In this document: positions 15,272 through 23,369 of the stretch, in pieces | Layout: every line of letters starts with the position of its first letter | Position numbering within the stretch: position 1 is the stretch's first letter | Assembly: GCA_904419745.1 (NCBI GenBank) | Contig: CAJFSS010000001.1 | Span: 124,001-188,000, forward strand | Direction of reading: 5' to 3' | DNA length: 64,000 nucleotides | Source of the DNA: Candidatus Pseudoruminococcus merdavium | GTDB lineage: Bacteria; Bacillota; Clostridia; Oscillospirales; Ruminococcaceae | Notes under the pieces: generated by a model | What the model saw: only the letters and a program-made list of their open reading frames with translations | Told to the model about the DNA's origin: nothing | Databases searched by the model: none | Program-made: the position numbers and the translations under genes

Positions 15272-15285
15272 TGGACAGTTGTCCA
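15272..15285. promoter_or_regulatory. Operator-like palindrome between divergent promoters
   Basis: TGGACA-GT-TGTCCA sits just upstream of the reverse-strand -10 at 15261-15266 and 20 bases before the secG -35. It could bind a regulator of either unit. Confidence 0.4.
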
Positions 15286-15304
15286 ATATTTTACACAATT
15301 TTAG

Positions 15305-15333
15305 TTGCAAAACATCCGACGTTGTGATACACT
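15305..15333 (+). promoter_or_regulatory. secG promoter
   Basis: TTGCAA at 15305-15310, a 17-base spacer and an extended -10, TGATACACT, at 15325-15333. Confidence 0.65.
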
Positions 15334-15372
15334 GATGAAAGTGTTTTACGCAAATTGATGGAGGTGCCAATT

Positions 15373-15630
15373 TTGAACGTTTGGGAAATTGTGAGCGGCA
15401 TTTTGCTGATTATTACCTGCGTGTTGCTGATTATCATCGTGGCTATGCAGTCCAACCGCAGTGAACAGGGTATGAACGCAATTACCGGAGGGGACAGCTC
15501 CGATTCTTATTTTAGCAGAAACTCTGGAAGAACCATTGATGCAATTTTAGCTCGGTGGACCAAAATTTTTGCTGTGGTTTTGTTTGTCCTCACCATTGCA
15601 ATTAACATTGTTTCTGTATTTTTTAAATAA
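15373..15630 (+). CDS. secG: Preprotein translocase subunit SecG
   Basis: An 85-residue membrane protein with two hydrophobic helices (WEIVSGILLIITCVLLIIIVA and IFAVVLFVLTIAINIVSVFF). They are separated by a polar loop containing the family's QSNRSEQGMNAITGGDSS stretch. SecG assists SecYE-SecA in protein export. I chose TTG 15373, with GGAGGT (15360-15365) seven bases upstream; the earlier ATG codons overlap that ribosome binding site. The gene order secG then rnr is the common Firmicute arrangement, although a terminator separates them here and smpB/ssrA do not follow. Confidence 0.9.
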   Translation: MNVWEIVSGILLIITCVLLIIIVAMQSNRSEQGMNAITGGDSSDSYFSRNSGRTIDAILARWTKIFAVVLFVLTIAINIVSVFFK

Positions 15631-15657
15631 GATTTCAGAACGTCCTGTGTTGCTGGC

Positions 15658-15686
15658 AGGCCCTGCGTATTACGCAGGGCTTTTTG
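15658..15686 (+). terminator. Terminator after secG
   Basis: GCCCTGCGT (15660-15668) pairs with ACGCAGGGC (15672-15680), followed by TTTTT. Confidence 0.9.
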
Positions 15687-15787
15687 TATTTATAACAAGA
15701 AAGTTTATAATGATTTTTTGCTTTATTCGCAATTGTATGACTTGGAATGGATAAAATACCAATATGGAACAGAAAGAAGGGTTATGG

Positions 15788-17899
15788 ATGAAAGAAAAAT
15801 TATTACAGATTTTGCGGCGCAGCAAAAAAATTCCCCTTACATTCAAAGAACTGCGGAAAAAACTGGGTGGAAAACGGATTTCTCAGGCCCAGCTTTTAAA
15901 AAACCTCAACGCCTTGGTTTCTACAGGAGAGGTGGTCTGTTACCAGGGAAAATATCGCCTAACAGAGTATACGCCATTTGAAAAGGCAGTGATCAGCCGG
16001 GTGAATGGGACATTTGGGTTTGCAACTTTATTGGAAAAAGAAGGGGAGGTATTCCTTCCCGGAAAATACCTGCTTGGCGCAATGCCGGGAGATACTGTAT
16101 TGGTTAAGTTGGAGCCGACTCAGCGTTCTTCCGATGCGGGACGAGTAGTTTCTATTATCAGTCAAAACGATACGAGTTTCACCGGAGTGTTCCACCGGGA
16201 TGGAGATATTTGCACAGTGGAACCGGATCGGTCAATCCGGTTCCCGGTCAGGGTTGGAAAAAAACATACCATGGACGCCCGGGAAGGCGATAAGGTCATG
16301 GCTCGTATTGTCAAGCGGGGAGAACACCACAGCGATCATCGGGCGGAGATTGTTGAGGTGTTCGGGAATTCTAATCTTGCCAAAGTATGTTGTAAGTCCA
16401 TTTTGGCGGCGAACCAGGTGGAAGAGGAATTTCCTTCAGAGGTTCTGGCACAGGCGCAGTTGATTGAATCTGCCGGTATTCCACAAAGCGAATATGCAGG
16501 CAGGGAAGACTTACGAGGGCTCCCCATTTTTACCATTGATTCCAGTGACAGTAAGGACTTGGATGACGCCATCTCTATTTCCCGGACAAAGACAGGGTAC
16601 CTGTTAGGGGTGCATATTGCTGATGTCTCACACTATGTTACAGCAAAAAGTCCACTGGACAATGAGGCATTTGAAAGGGGGACTTCTGTGTATTATGCGC
16701 AATCAGTTGTCCCAATGCTGCCAGTCGCACTTTCCAATGGGATTTGTTCACTGAATCCACAAGAAGACAGGCTGACTTTTTCCTGTTTTGTGGAATTGGA
16801 CACGGAAGGCAGAATGCAGGGATACCGTTTCTGCAAATCCGTGATTTGCTCCAGAGTCAAGGGTGTGTATTCAGAGGTAAACCGTATTTTGGATGGGCAG
16901 GCCGACGAAGTACTGAAAGAGAAATACGACGGCCTGTTTGAGGAAATTGCCCTGATGGAGGAACTCGCTGCGAAACTGGAGACAAGCCGCTTTGCCCGTG
17001 GAAGCCTAAATTTGGAGAGTGTGGAATCCAAAATTATTGTGGATGAGGAGGGAAAGGCGGCCAACGTTCTACCCCGCGACCGGGGCCGCTCCGAAAAAAT
17101 TATTGAGGAGTTTATGCTCTGCGCCAATGAGGCGGCGGCAACATATGCGATGGAACAAGGGGTTCCGTTTGTATACCGCGTCCATGAAAAACCCAGCATG
17201 GATAAAGCAAAGGCACTTGCGGAAACGCTCACGGCCCTTGGACTTCCCGTTTATCGCTTGCGTGCCGGCGAGTGCAGTAATACGGAACTTGCCGCCATTC
17301 TTGCCAAGGCAAAGGAAACCCCCTATGCCCGGATTGTTAACCATCAACTTTTGCGCTCCATGGCAAAGGCCAAGTACAGTGATGTCAATATTGGACATTT
17401 TGGACTGGTGCTGGATAACTACGCGCACTTTACCTCCCCTATCCGGAGATATCCAGACTTGACAATTCATCGGATTTTGAGCGATATGGTGGCAGGCGTC
17501 CCAGTAGAAAAAATCAAGAAACGGTATCAGAATTTTGCAGTGGCCTCCGCTCAGCATTCCAGTGAACGGGAACTCGCCGCAATGGATACGGAACGCGGTT
17601 GTGAAGACTGTTACAAAGCGGAATATATTCTCTCTCATTTGGGGGAAGAATTTGAAGCCAATATTTCCTCAGTTGCCCCGCATGGCCTGTATGCGGAGAT
17701 GGATAATACGGTCGAAGGGCTTATCCGGATTGAAAACCTGCCGGAAGGCTCCTATGATACGGATTCTCAGATTGAATATGTCAATGTCGTTACTGGGGAA
17801 CATTTTCGCATTGGAGACCGGGTAAAAATCAAAGTCCTGTCGGCGGATGTCTCCGCAGGCCACATTGATTTTGCCTTGGTGGAACACTTTCAACAATAA
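15788..17899 (+). CDS. rnr: Ribonuclease R
   Basis: A 703-residue RNase II/R family 3'-5' exoribonuclease. The N-terminal winged helix (LTFKELRKKLGG) is followed by cold-shock-like domains. The RNB catalytic domain has the metal-binding segment FTIDSSDSKDLDDAISI, and HFTSPIRRYPDL is near its end. A C-terminal S1 domain ends at HIDFALVEHFQQ. It degrades structured RNA and takes part in rRNA and tmRNA quality control in the cytoplasm. I prefer ATG 15788, with AAAGAAGG seven bases upstream, over in-frame ATG 15764. No Lys-rich tail follows the S1 domain. It ends at a terminator shared with the convergent small gene. Confidence 0.93.
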   Translation: MKEKLLQILRRSKKIPLTFKELRKKLGGKRISQAQLLKNLNALVSTGEVVCYQGKYRLTEYTPFEKAVISRVNGTFGFATLLEKEGEVFLPGKYLLGAMPGDTVLVKLEPTQRSSDAGRVVSIISQNDTSFTGVFHRDGDICTVEPDRSIRFPVRVGKKHTMDAREGDKVMARIVKRGEHHSDHRAEIVEVFGNSNLAKVCCKSILAANQVEEEFPSEVLAQAQLIESAGIPQSEYAGREDLRGLPIFTIDSSDSKDLDDAISISRTKTGYLLGVHIADVSHYVTAKSPLDNEAFERGTSVYYAQSVVPMLPVALSNGICSLNPQEDRLTFSCFVELDTEGRMQGYRFCKSVICSRVKGVYSEVNRILDGQADEVLKEKYDGLFEEIALMEELAAKLETSRFARGSLNLESVESKIIVDEEGKAANVLPRDRGRSEKIIEEFMLCANEAAATYAMEQGVPFVYRVHEKPSMDKAKALAETLTALGLPVYRLRAGECSNTELAAILAKAKETPYARIVNHQLLRSMAKAKYSDVNIGHFGLVLDNYAHFTSPIRRYPDLTIHRILSDMVAGVPVEKIKKRYQNFAVASAQHSSERELAAMDTERGCEDCYKAEYILSHLGEEFEANISSVAPHGLYAEMDNTVEGLIRIENLPEGSYDTDSQIEYVNVVTGEHFRIGDRVKIKVLSADVSAGHIDFALVEHFQQ

Positions 17900-17900
17900 G

Positions 17901-17933
17901 AAAAAACAGGGAGAGATTCTCTCCCTGTTTTTT
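17901..17933. terminator. Bidirectional terminator
   Basis: AAAAAACAGGGAGAG pairs with its perfect complement around ATT, with A and T runs on each side. It serves rnr and the reverse-strand small gene. Confidence 0.95.
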
Positions 17934-17938
17934 ACTGC

Positions 17939-18121
17939 CTATGACGGGGATTTCTGTGCACTTTCACGGTGTACCAGACAGTGCCTGCGATCTTCTTTGC
18001 ACTGATTGCGGTATAAACAGGTATCAGTTTTGCCCGTCTCATAAAAACGGGTTTCCACAGCAACGTTTCTTTTAAGGACTGGGCAATACCGCTCGTTCAA
18101 ACAATAAAAAGGTTTTAACAT
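17939..18121 (-). CDS. Small cysteine-containing protein of unknown function
   Basis: A 60-residue basic protein beginning MLKPFYCLNERYCPV, with cysteines at 7, 13, 35, 41 and 48. I do not recognise the family. Support for a real gene comes from AGAGGTG placed about six bases before the ATG on the reverse strand and from the shared terminator placed directly after the stop. The longer frame upstream of this ATG runs across the yaaL promoter and is ignored. The Cys spacing (C-x5-C, then C-x5-C-x6-C) could bind a metal, but this is speculation. Confidence 0.6.
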   Translation of the reverse strand: MLKPFYCLNERYCPVLKRNVAVETRFYETGKTDTCLYRNQCKEDRRHCLVHRESAQKSPS

Positions 18122-18320
18122 TGCAGCACCTCTTTTCTCCGTTCCGGTTTGATATTTCATATCTATTCTGCTTTCCAGCAAAATAAACGGGAAAAGGGGA
18201 TTTTTTCCAGATGAACTTGTATAAAAACGGGTATAATGCCCCATGCTTGTATCATAAAGATGAAACAGCAGAAAATGGATGCAAAACAGAAAATCTGCTG
18301 TGGGAAAGGAAGGATTCAGC
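18122..18320. promoter_or_regulatory. Divergent intergenic region with TATAAT
   Basis: A perfect TATAAT at 18232-18237 probably drives yaaL-bofA; I see no good -35 at the right distance. The rest is the leader of the reverse-strand small gene. Confidence 0.45.
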
Positions 18321-18617
18321 ATGGAGAATGCGGTACTGTTAAAGTCACTCAAAATGAAATGCCGTATGGCGCTTACGCAGATTGGCTTAACGCAAAAGCC
18401 AAGGCGCAGCGATGTCCTTGATGAACTGACCGAGGTCATGCAGCAGATTAAAAACGCAGAAGCGCGCTTTAACATGGAAAATGACAGCGATCTTGTGGAG
18501 GCAAATATTTATGATATGAAAGCCCTTCAGGCACGGATGCGGCATTTGATTGAACGCGCCAGAAAGGAGAACATTACTGGAAGCGTTTTGTACAGCATCG
18601 ATTTTGAAAAAGATTAA
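18321..18617 (+). CDS. YaaL-like DUF2508 family protein
   Basis: A 98-residue, highly charged, mostly helical protein. The stretch DVLDELTEVMQQIKNAEARF, the DSDLVEANIYDMKALQARM segment and the closing LIERARKENI fit the DUF2508 family, whose Bacillus member YaaL precedes bofA. The function is unknown. The gene downstream here is also a BofA-type gene, so the pair is conserved even though recR is not next to it. The start ATG 18321 has AAAGGAAGGA six bases upstream. Thirteen bases separate it from bofA, indicating co-transcription. Confidence 0.78.
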   Translation: MENAVLLKSLKMKCRMALTQIGLTQKPRRSDVLDELTEVMQQIKNAEARFNMENDSDLVEANIYDMKALQARMRHLIERARKENITGSVLYSIDFEKD

Positions 18618-18630
18618 AGGGGCTGTTTTC

Positions 18631-18888
18631 ATGAACCTTTGGATTATTCTGTTCCTGGTAATTTCCGCGCTTGCGGCTATCCGGCTTTTGAGTGCGACGG
18701 AGCACCCTGTCCGTACGGCTTTTTCCGTAATGGCTTCCGGATGTCTTTCCCTGTTAGTTGTGGGGCTCACCTCCCAATACACAGGTGTAACGCTTGCAAC
18801 AAATGGATATACGGCAGCTTTTTCCGCGCTCTATGGCATCCCAGGAGTAATTTCCTTACTTGCTGCCAATCTGATTTTAGGATTGTAA
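18631..18888 (+). CDS. BofA family membrane protein
   Basis: An 85-residue membrane protein with an N-terminal helix (LWIILFLVISALAAIRLL) and a C-terminal hydrophobic stretch ending YGIPGVISLLAANLILGL. The (L/Y)GIPGV element is the hallmark of BofA. In Bacillus, BofA holds the pro-sigma-K protease SpoIVFB inactive in the forespore outer membrane until a signal arrives. That role is inferred here only from the family. ATG 18631 has AAAGGGG upstream. The YaaL-like partner immediately upstream supports the call. Confidence 0.8.
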   Translation: MNLWIILFLVISALAAIRLLSATEHPVRTAFSVMASGCLSLLVVGLTSQYTGVTLATNGYTAAFSALYGIPGVISLLAANLILGL

Positions 18889-18913
18889 CAGGGTGGACGA
18901 TCCGTTCTAGCCA

Positions 18914-18999
18914 TGGTATAATAACGGAAAACAGTTATTATACCGGATGTTTACAGCTTGATAAATCCCATTGTGGTTTCGCGCTGATGGTATAATAAC
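18914..18999. promoter_or_regulatory. Three TGGTATAATAAC copies around the GNAT promoter
   Basis: GGTATAATAAC occurs at 18915-18925 and 18989-18999, and inverted at 18934-18944. The forward copies read as extended -10 elements (TGGTATAAT). The inverted pair makes an 11-bp hairpin with an eight-base loop. The copy at 18989 is the probable promoter of the acetyltransferase. Confidence 0.55.
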
Positions 19000-19040
19000 A
19001 GCCAAAAGCAGTGGTTATCCATAAAAGAGGGGATGTCGGA

Positions 19041-19478
19041 ATGTTTCGGGAGAAATGGGTCCAAAGCCAACAGGATTTTCAGGATGCTGCCCTGATACGA
19101 GATGAAGTCTTTGTCAAAGAGCAGGGGTTTGAAAACGAACTGGATGATATTGATGCTGTTGCCCACCATGTCGTATTCTATGATGAGGCGGGAACTCCAT
19201 TGGCAACCGGGCGGGCTTTTCCTGCACAGGAACAGGAGGACGGCATATATAAAATCGGCCGCGTCTGTGTCAGAAGATGTGCGCGCGGTACAGGGGCAGG
19301 CCGTGCTGTGATGGAAGCACTGGAACGGAAAATTAAATCCCTAGGGGGATGCGAAGCACAGCTCGGCGCCCAGATTCGCGCCAAGGAATTTTATAAACAT
19401 TTAGGATACCAGGAATTCGGAGAGCCTTTTTTGGATGAAGGCTGTCCACATATTATGATGAAAAAATCTATTGTATAG
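19041..19478 (+). CDS. GNAT family N-acetyltransferase
   Basis: A 145-residue acetyltransferase with the acetyl-CoA pyrophosphate-binding loop RRCARGTGAGRAVME and a following beta strand/helix ending AKEFYKHLGYQEFG, both typical of GNAT motif A/B. The family moves an acetyl group from acetyl-CoA to an amine. The N-terminal LIRDEVFVKEQGF matches the ElaA-type subgroup, whose substrate is unsettled. The start ATG 19041 has AGAGGGG eight bases upstream. It is a single-gene unit with an extended -10 promoter and a long perfect terminator. Confidence 0.83.
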   Translation: MFREKWVQSQQDFQDAALIRDEVFVKEQGFENELDDIDAVAHHVVFYDEAGTPLATGRAFPAQEQEDGIYKIGRVCVRRCARGTGAGRAVMEALERKIKSLGGCEAQLGAQIRAKEFYKHLGYQEFGEPFLDEGCPHIMMKKSIV

Positions 19479-19515
19479 CAAAAGACCATCCCGTTTTCGG
19501 GATGGTCTTTTGCTA
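19476..19515 (+). terminator. 18-bp perfect terminator hairpin
   Basis: TAGCAAAAGACCATCCCG pairs perfectly with its complement around TTTT; the T run lies within the 3' arm. Confidence 0.88.
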
Positions 19516-19702
19516 TATTTTGCGAATTGTCCCATCTGCCAAATCGGAAAAGGTTCCCAAAACTTTAAAGAAATCAGAAAGATTAAAGTTTTCAATAAAT
19601 TCACCTGGAACAGTTTGTGTTTTACGGGCACTTATGCTATCATAGAGATACTTTCCAAGATACAGGATGTTTTGCAAACAGGAAAGGAAGCGGATTATCA
19701 AC

Positions 19703-20116
19703 ATGTATTGCAGAAATTGCGGAGCAATGCTCCTCCCCGGTGCCAATGTATGCACCAACTGTGGCGTCCCAGTGGGCGCTGGAAGGAATTTTTGCCCCAA
19801 TTGCGCCACTCCGACAGGGCCTAATATGGGCATTTGCGTCAAATGTGGATATAATCTCAACTGGGGACAGGCTCCTTGGATTTATTCCAGTAAATCCGCG
19901 GTTGCCGCAGGAATCTTGGGGATTTTTCTTGGGAGCCTGGGAGTCCACAATTTCTACCTGGGCTATACGGGCAAGGCGGTAGCACAGCTGCTGATTACCC
20001 TGTTGTCGTGTGGGATTTTGTCCTTTGTATCGGCAATCTGGGGATTGATTGAAGGGATTCTCCTTTTGACAGGCAGCATTAACCGTGATGGGCATGGATA
20101 TCTGCTCATGCGGTAA
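19703..20116 (+). CDS. Zinc-ribbon TM2 domain membrane protein
   Basis: A 137-residue protein. The first 60 residues carry three CxxC-type pairs (CRNCG, CTNCG, CPNC) plus CVKCG, forming zinc ribbons. They are followed by a TM2 domain of two hydrophobic helices with the GSLGVHNFYLGYTGKAVAQL turn that defines the family. TM2 proteins sit in the cytoplasmic membrane; no biochemical role is established. I used ATG 19703, where the first ribbon starts. GGAAAGGAAG lies about 12 bases upstream, somewhat far, and in-frame ATG 19667 is possible. A terminator and then rnpB follow. Confidence 0.82.
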   Translation: MYCRNCGAMLLPGANVCTNCGVPVGAGRNFCPNCATPTGPNMGICVKCGYNLNWGQAPWIYSSKSAVAAGILGIFLGSLGVHNFYLGYTGKAVAQLLITLLSCGILSFVSAIWGLIEGILLLTGSINRDGHGYLLMR

Positions 20117-20131
20117 GTAAAACCAAAGTGG

Positions 20132-20155
20132 AAAAAAGGCGTTTTCGCCTTTTTC
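20132..20155 (+). terminator. Short terminator before rnpB
   Basis: AAAAAAGGCG pairs with CGCCTTTTT around TTTT. It abuts the predicted 5' end of RNase P RNA. Confidence 0.8.
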
Positions 20156-20509
20156 TGAGTAAATCAGATGGCAGCGGACGCCACTGCCGAAAGGCCGGCG
20201 TCTGAGGAAAGTCCGAGCACCACAGAGCAGGGCAGCGGCTAACGGCCGCCGAAGGCGACTTCAGGGCAAGTGCAACAGAGAGATACCGCCGCCCTTTGGG
20301 GCGGTAAGGGTGGAAAGGCGAGGTAAGAGCTCACCGGCGCATGGGAGACCATGCGGCCATGTAAACCCTACCCGGTGCAACACCGTATTAAGAAAACAGT
20401 TTTGCGTCTGCTCGGCGCGTTTTCGACAAGGTGGCTGGAGCTGTACTGGCAACAGGCAGCCAAGAAAGATTGTCATCGAATACAGAACTCGGCTTACAGA
20501 TTTGCTCAG
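20155..20509 (+). ncRNA. rnpB: RNase P RNA (class A)
   Basis: The catalytic RNA that matures tRNA 5' ends together with RnpA. The conserved core is readable: GAGGAAAGTCCGAGC near the 5' end, ACAGAGAGATACCGCC, GGTAAGAGCTCACCGGCGC in the middle, and ACAGAACTCGGCTTACAGA near the 3' end. Helix P1 closes the molecule by pairing CTGAGTAAATC (20155-20165) with GATTTGCTCAG (20499-20509). This sets the ends to within a few bases. The promoter was not identified; it may lie in the end of the TM2 gene. Confidence 0.95.
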
Positions 20510-20513
20510 AATC

Positions 20514-20548
20514 AAAAAGCAGGCTTGTAATTACAAGCCTGCTTTTTT
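20514..20548. terminator. Bidirectional terminator of rnpB and the reverse-strand operon
   Basis: A perfect 24-base palindrome GCAGGCTTGTAA and its complement (20519-20542), with an A run before and six T residues after. It overlaps the stop codon of the convergent membrane protein gene. Confidence 0.95.
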
Positions 20549-21811
20549 ACTGCGCTTTCCATTGCTTTGAATTCCCGGAATTTTTGGAAAATACTGTACG
20601 GCAATCCGATTTTCCGGCTGGCAGTCACAACAGTAGAGTATGACCAGAAACAACCATTCCAGGGGTTTCATCACAAAATACACGATATCGGCGGCATAGG
20701 GGGAATGGATGTGCTTTGCGATAGGATATCCATGTCTATCGTATAACCTGCGTATTGCATGGTGAAATCTGGGCGTCCGTTCTTCCAGGATCTGCTCAAA
20801 GGCATTTGCAATGCAAAGCTGTCGGTTTACAATCACCCGGCGTCCGTGCCGGATCCCCATTCTAAGCGGTTTAACAATTTTACGGTGCCCTCCTGCTGCA
20901 ACTGTACATAAGTAGTGCTCGTCTACATAGATATTTTGGGGAGAGACCTGTGTGGAAAGATTCCAGTCGCTGGTCTGTGTCCATGCCCTGATGATGGCGT
21001 CCGGTTGCTGGCCAAACAGTGTCAGGATGGCGATAGCAACACCGAGAAGGGGGAATACCCCAATTAGGGCAAGCCAGGGCCAGTGTATGGAGCGGTTTAG
21101 TAACCGGTTTAGCAGTGCAGTCAAAAATCCGTGTCCTTTTTTCTGGTGGGTCTGCCCCATGCCGTCCTGATTCCACTGGAATACCAATTCTAAAATTCTT
21201 TTCCCCACGATCAGGGTACAGTTAAAGGGGAGTAGGCACAGATATAGGGCAATCAGACCCCATTGAATGAGCTGTATGATCCAAACTATACACAGGATGC
21301 AGCCCAGATACATGGCGGAAATAGAAAAGACGGTAATGAGCGGGGGCAACTTTATGAGGGGGATAAGTGTTAAAATCAGATATCCTGCGATTGCGAGGAA
21401 TGCCAGTGTGAGTAGAGTGGGAAGAGACCAGGTAGCGATCGGCGTGTGCAGTTCGGAATTGTATAGGGTCACTTCCCAGTCAACAAACCGGATTTCAGAA
21501 AATGAAGCAAGCAGGGGAGTAAGAACCAGTCCTAAAAGTAAAGTAGTATATTCCATGCGATGTCCTGCCTGGCGAACTTCCTGGTTTCCTTTACAGGAAA
21601 ACAGGAATAGGAAATTGAACAAAGTTAAAACAAGGGGATAGACAAGAAAAAGAGTTAGAATCAGGGCAAAAAGTACCTGGGAAGAAATTTCGTCAAAGAA
21701 AAGATGATTTTTCGCCTGCCATAGGATTTCTATAAATATACTGAGGAAAACGGAAAGCAATAGGGAACCTGTTATCGGGTATTTGATAAACTTTTGGTAT
21801 AATTTTTTCAT
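20531..21811 (-). CDS. DUF6688-type integral membrane protein
   Basis: A 426-residue membrane protein with about seven hydrophobic segments. Its C-terminal soluble part includes an HYLCTVAAGGHRKIVKPLRMG segment, HRKI and NRQLCIANAFEQIL, and it ends with VYFVMKPLEWLFLVILYCCD and PENRIAVQY. That last block is the most recognisable part of the DUF6688 family. The function is unknown. The start ATG at 21809-21811 follows AAAGGGA on the reverse strand. It lies 49 bases after the cation-efflux gene and probably shares its transcript, which hints at an envelope or metal-homeostasis link without proving one. Confidence 0.68.
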   Translation of the reverse strand: MKKLYQKFIKYPITGSLLLSVFLSIFIEILWQAKNHLFFDEISSQVLFALILTLFLVYPLVLTLFNFLFLFSCKGNQEVRQAGHRMEYTTLLLGLVLTPLLASFSEIRFVDWEVTLYNSELHTPIATWSLPTLLTLAFLAIAGYLILTLIPLIKLPPLITVFSISAMYLGCILCIVWIIQLIQWGLIALYLCLLPFNCTLIVGKRILELVFQWNQDGMGQTHQKKGHGFLTALLNRLLNRSIHWPWLALIGVFPLLGVAIAILTLFGQQPDAIIRAWTQTSDWNLSTQVSPQNIYVDEHYLCTVAAGGHRKIVKPLRMGIRHGRRVIVNRQLCIANAFEQILEERTPRFHHAIRRLYDRHGYPIAKHIHSPYAADIVYFVMKPLEWLFLVILYCCDCQPENRIAVQYFPKIPGIQSNGKRSKKAGL

Positions 21812-21860
21812 AAATATCCCTTTTGGAGTCGCACGGAAACAAAACTCCTTATTGTGGTTC

Positions 21861-23042
21861 TTATTCATTGTAATCCACAGTGTATCCACGGTCCACAGTA
21901 ATTACTGTGAAAAGTTTTTCATCCCTTGTTTTTACACGCTGTTCAATTTGCTGACACAAATCCCGGTTGGAAGTGGGAAAATCAATTGGAACCATAATGT
22001 CAAAAATCAGATTTGTGTGCGTTTCCCCAATGACGACACGGAAGTCGTGAATGCTTAAAGAAGGACTGATCTCTTTTACGCATTCCATTGTGAGTTTGTG
22101 CAGAGAATTGACTTTTTCGTCATCCGTAACAATCGGATCCAAGTGACCAACAAGCTGGATACCGTATTTGGTGGCAAAATCCCGTTCAATATTGTCCACA
22201 ATATCGTGGCTTATCAGAATATCCACAGAAGAGTCCACTTCAATGTGAACTGTCGCAAAAATCCGGCCAGGCCCATAATTGTGAACAACTAAATCGTGGA
22301 TGCCAATGACTCCTTCATAAGAAAGGAGTTGTTTGGAAATCTGAGTGACCAGAGAAGAATCCGGCGCCTCTCCCAGCAGGGGATTGAGGGTATCGCGGAC
22401 AACGTCGATTCCAGACTTGAGAATGAACAACGCCACCAATACTCCTATATATCCATCCAGTTCCAACGGCGTGAGTATGGATACAACAGTTGAAAACAAG
22501 ACCGCAGAGGTAGCGACAACATCATTCAAACTGTCCTGGGAAGTGGCAAGGATGGTGGAAGAACCAATCCGTTTGCCAAGTTTTCGGTTGAATAGGCATA
22601 GCCAGATTTTACAGAGGATGCTGGCAACCAAAATAGCAATGGTGACAGCGGTTGCATCAACTGCTTGGGGGTGCAGGATTTTCTCTATCGATGATTTTCC
22701 AAGCTCAAATCCAAGCAGTAAAATAAAAAAGGCGATGATTAGCCCGGCAACATATTCAGAACGTCCATGGCCAAAAGGATGGTCTTTATCCGCTGGTTTG
22801 GAGGCAATTTTAAAGCCCAGAAGGGTAATGATGGAACTGCCTGCGTCCGAGAGATTGTTGATTGCATCGGCCAGAATGGAGACACTGTTACTAAGCAGAC
22901 CTACCATTCCTTTCCCTGTAAAGAGTAGGATGTTTACAATAATGCCGACAATTCCGCTGACTGTGCCATAACGAGTGCGTACAGCCGGGTTTTGTACGTC
23001 ATCATAGTTTTTGATAAGCCTCTTTAACAGAAAGTCATTCAT
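21861..23042 (-). CDS. Cation diffusion facilitator family transporter
   Basis: A 393-residue CDF antiporter with six membrane helices. The metal-site acidic residues are visible in helix 2 (SILADAINNLSDA) and helix 5 (SQDSLNDVVAT). The helix 2-3 loop has the DKDHPFGHGRSEY stretch common to the family. Two cytoplasmic ferredoxin-like domains follow helix 6, and the protein is longer than minimal CDFs. It should export a divalent metal (Zn, Mn, Fe or Co) in exchange for protons; the metal cannot be read reliably. The start ATG at 23040-23042 follows GAGGGGC. It is first in a two-gene reverse-strand unit. Confidence 0.9.
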   Translation of the reverse strand: MNDFLLKRLIKNYDDVQNPAVRTRYGTVSGIVGIIVNILLFTGKGMVGLLSNSVSILADAINNLSDAGSSIITLLGFKIASKPADKDHPFGHGRSEYVAGLIIAFFILLLGFELGKSSIEKILHPQAVDATAVTIAILVASILCKIWLCLFNRKLGKRIGSSTILATSQDSLNDVVATSAVLFSTVVSILTPLELDGYIGVLVALFILKSGIDVVRDTLNPLLGEAPDSSLVTQISKQLLSYEGVIGIHDLVVHNYGPGRIFATVHIEVDSSVDILISHDIVDNIERDFATKYGIQLVGHLDPIVTDDEKVNSLHKLTMECVKEISPSLSIHDFRVVIGETHTNLIFDIMVPIDFPTSNRDLCQQIEQRVKTRDEKLFTVITVDRGYTVDYNE

Positions 23043-23079
23043 ATTTTTTGCCCCTCTTATTGTGTATGGAATTCTGATT

Positions 23080-23108
23080 ATCATAGCATAATTTCCCTTA
23101 GCTATCAA
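23080..23108 (-). promoter_or_regulatory. Promoter for the cation-efflux operon
   Basis: On the reverse strand TTGATA (23103-23108), a 17-base spacer ending in TGC, and TATGAT (23080-23085) form an extended -10 promoter. Confidence 0.7.
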
Positions 23109-23290
23109 GAATTTGCGGGATAGGGGACGATTATGGATGGGTAGTCTATAAAAAACAATTTTGCGAAACTGTTTTTTGTGAAAACACATTTATACTCTAC
23201 TTATGGAATCTTGGGAAGAGCTTCATAAAAACAACCCAATAAAATAACATATATTATCAAAAGATTGTGCAGATTGTTTTATACTAGACA
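23109..23290. other. AT-rich spacer between divergent promoters
   Basis: The remainder of the 327-base gap 23043-23369. No gene, riboswitch or T-box features are apparent, which is worth noting because branched-chain amino acid genes often have T-boxes. Confidence 0.45.
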
Positions 23291-23319
23291 TTGAAAACAC
23301 TTTAACCGATTGCTATAAT
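23291..23319 (+). promoter_or_regulatory. ilvE promoter
   Basis: TTGAAA at 23291-23296, a 17-base spacer and TATAAT at 23314-23319 with an upstream TG (extended -10). Confidence 0.75.
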
Positions 23320-23369
23320 AAATACATTATTCTTTGATACAGAAAAGTAGAAATATTGGGGGCATTGGA

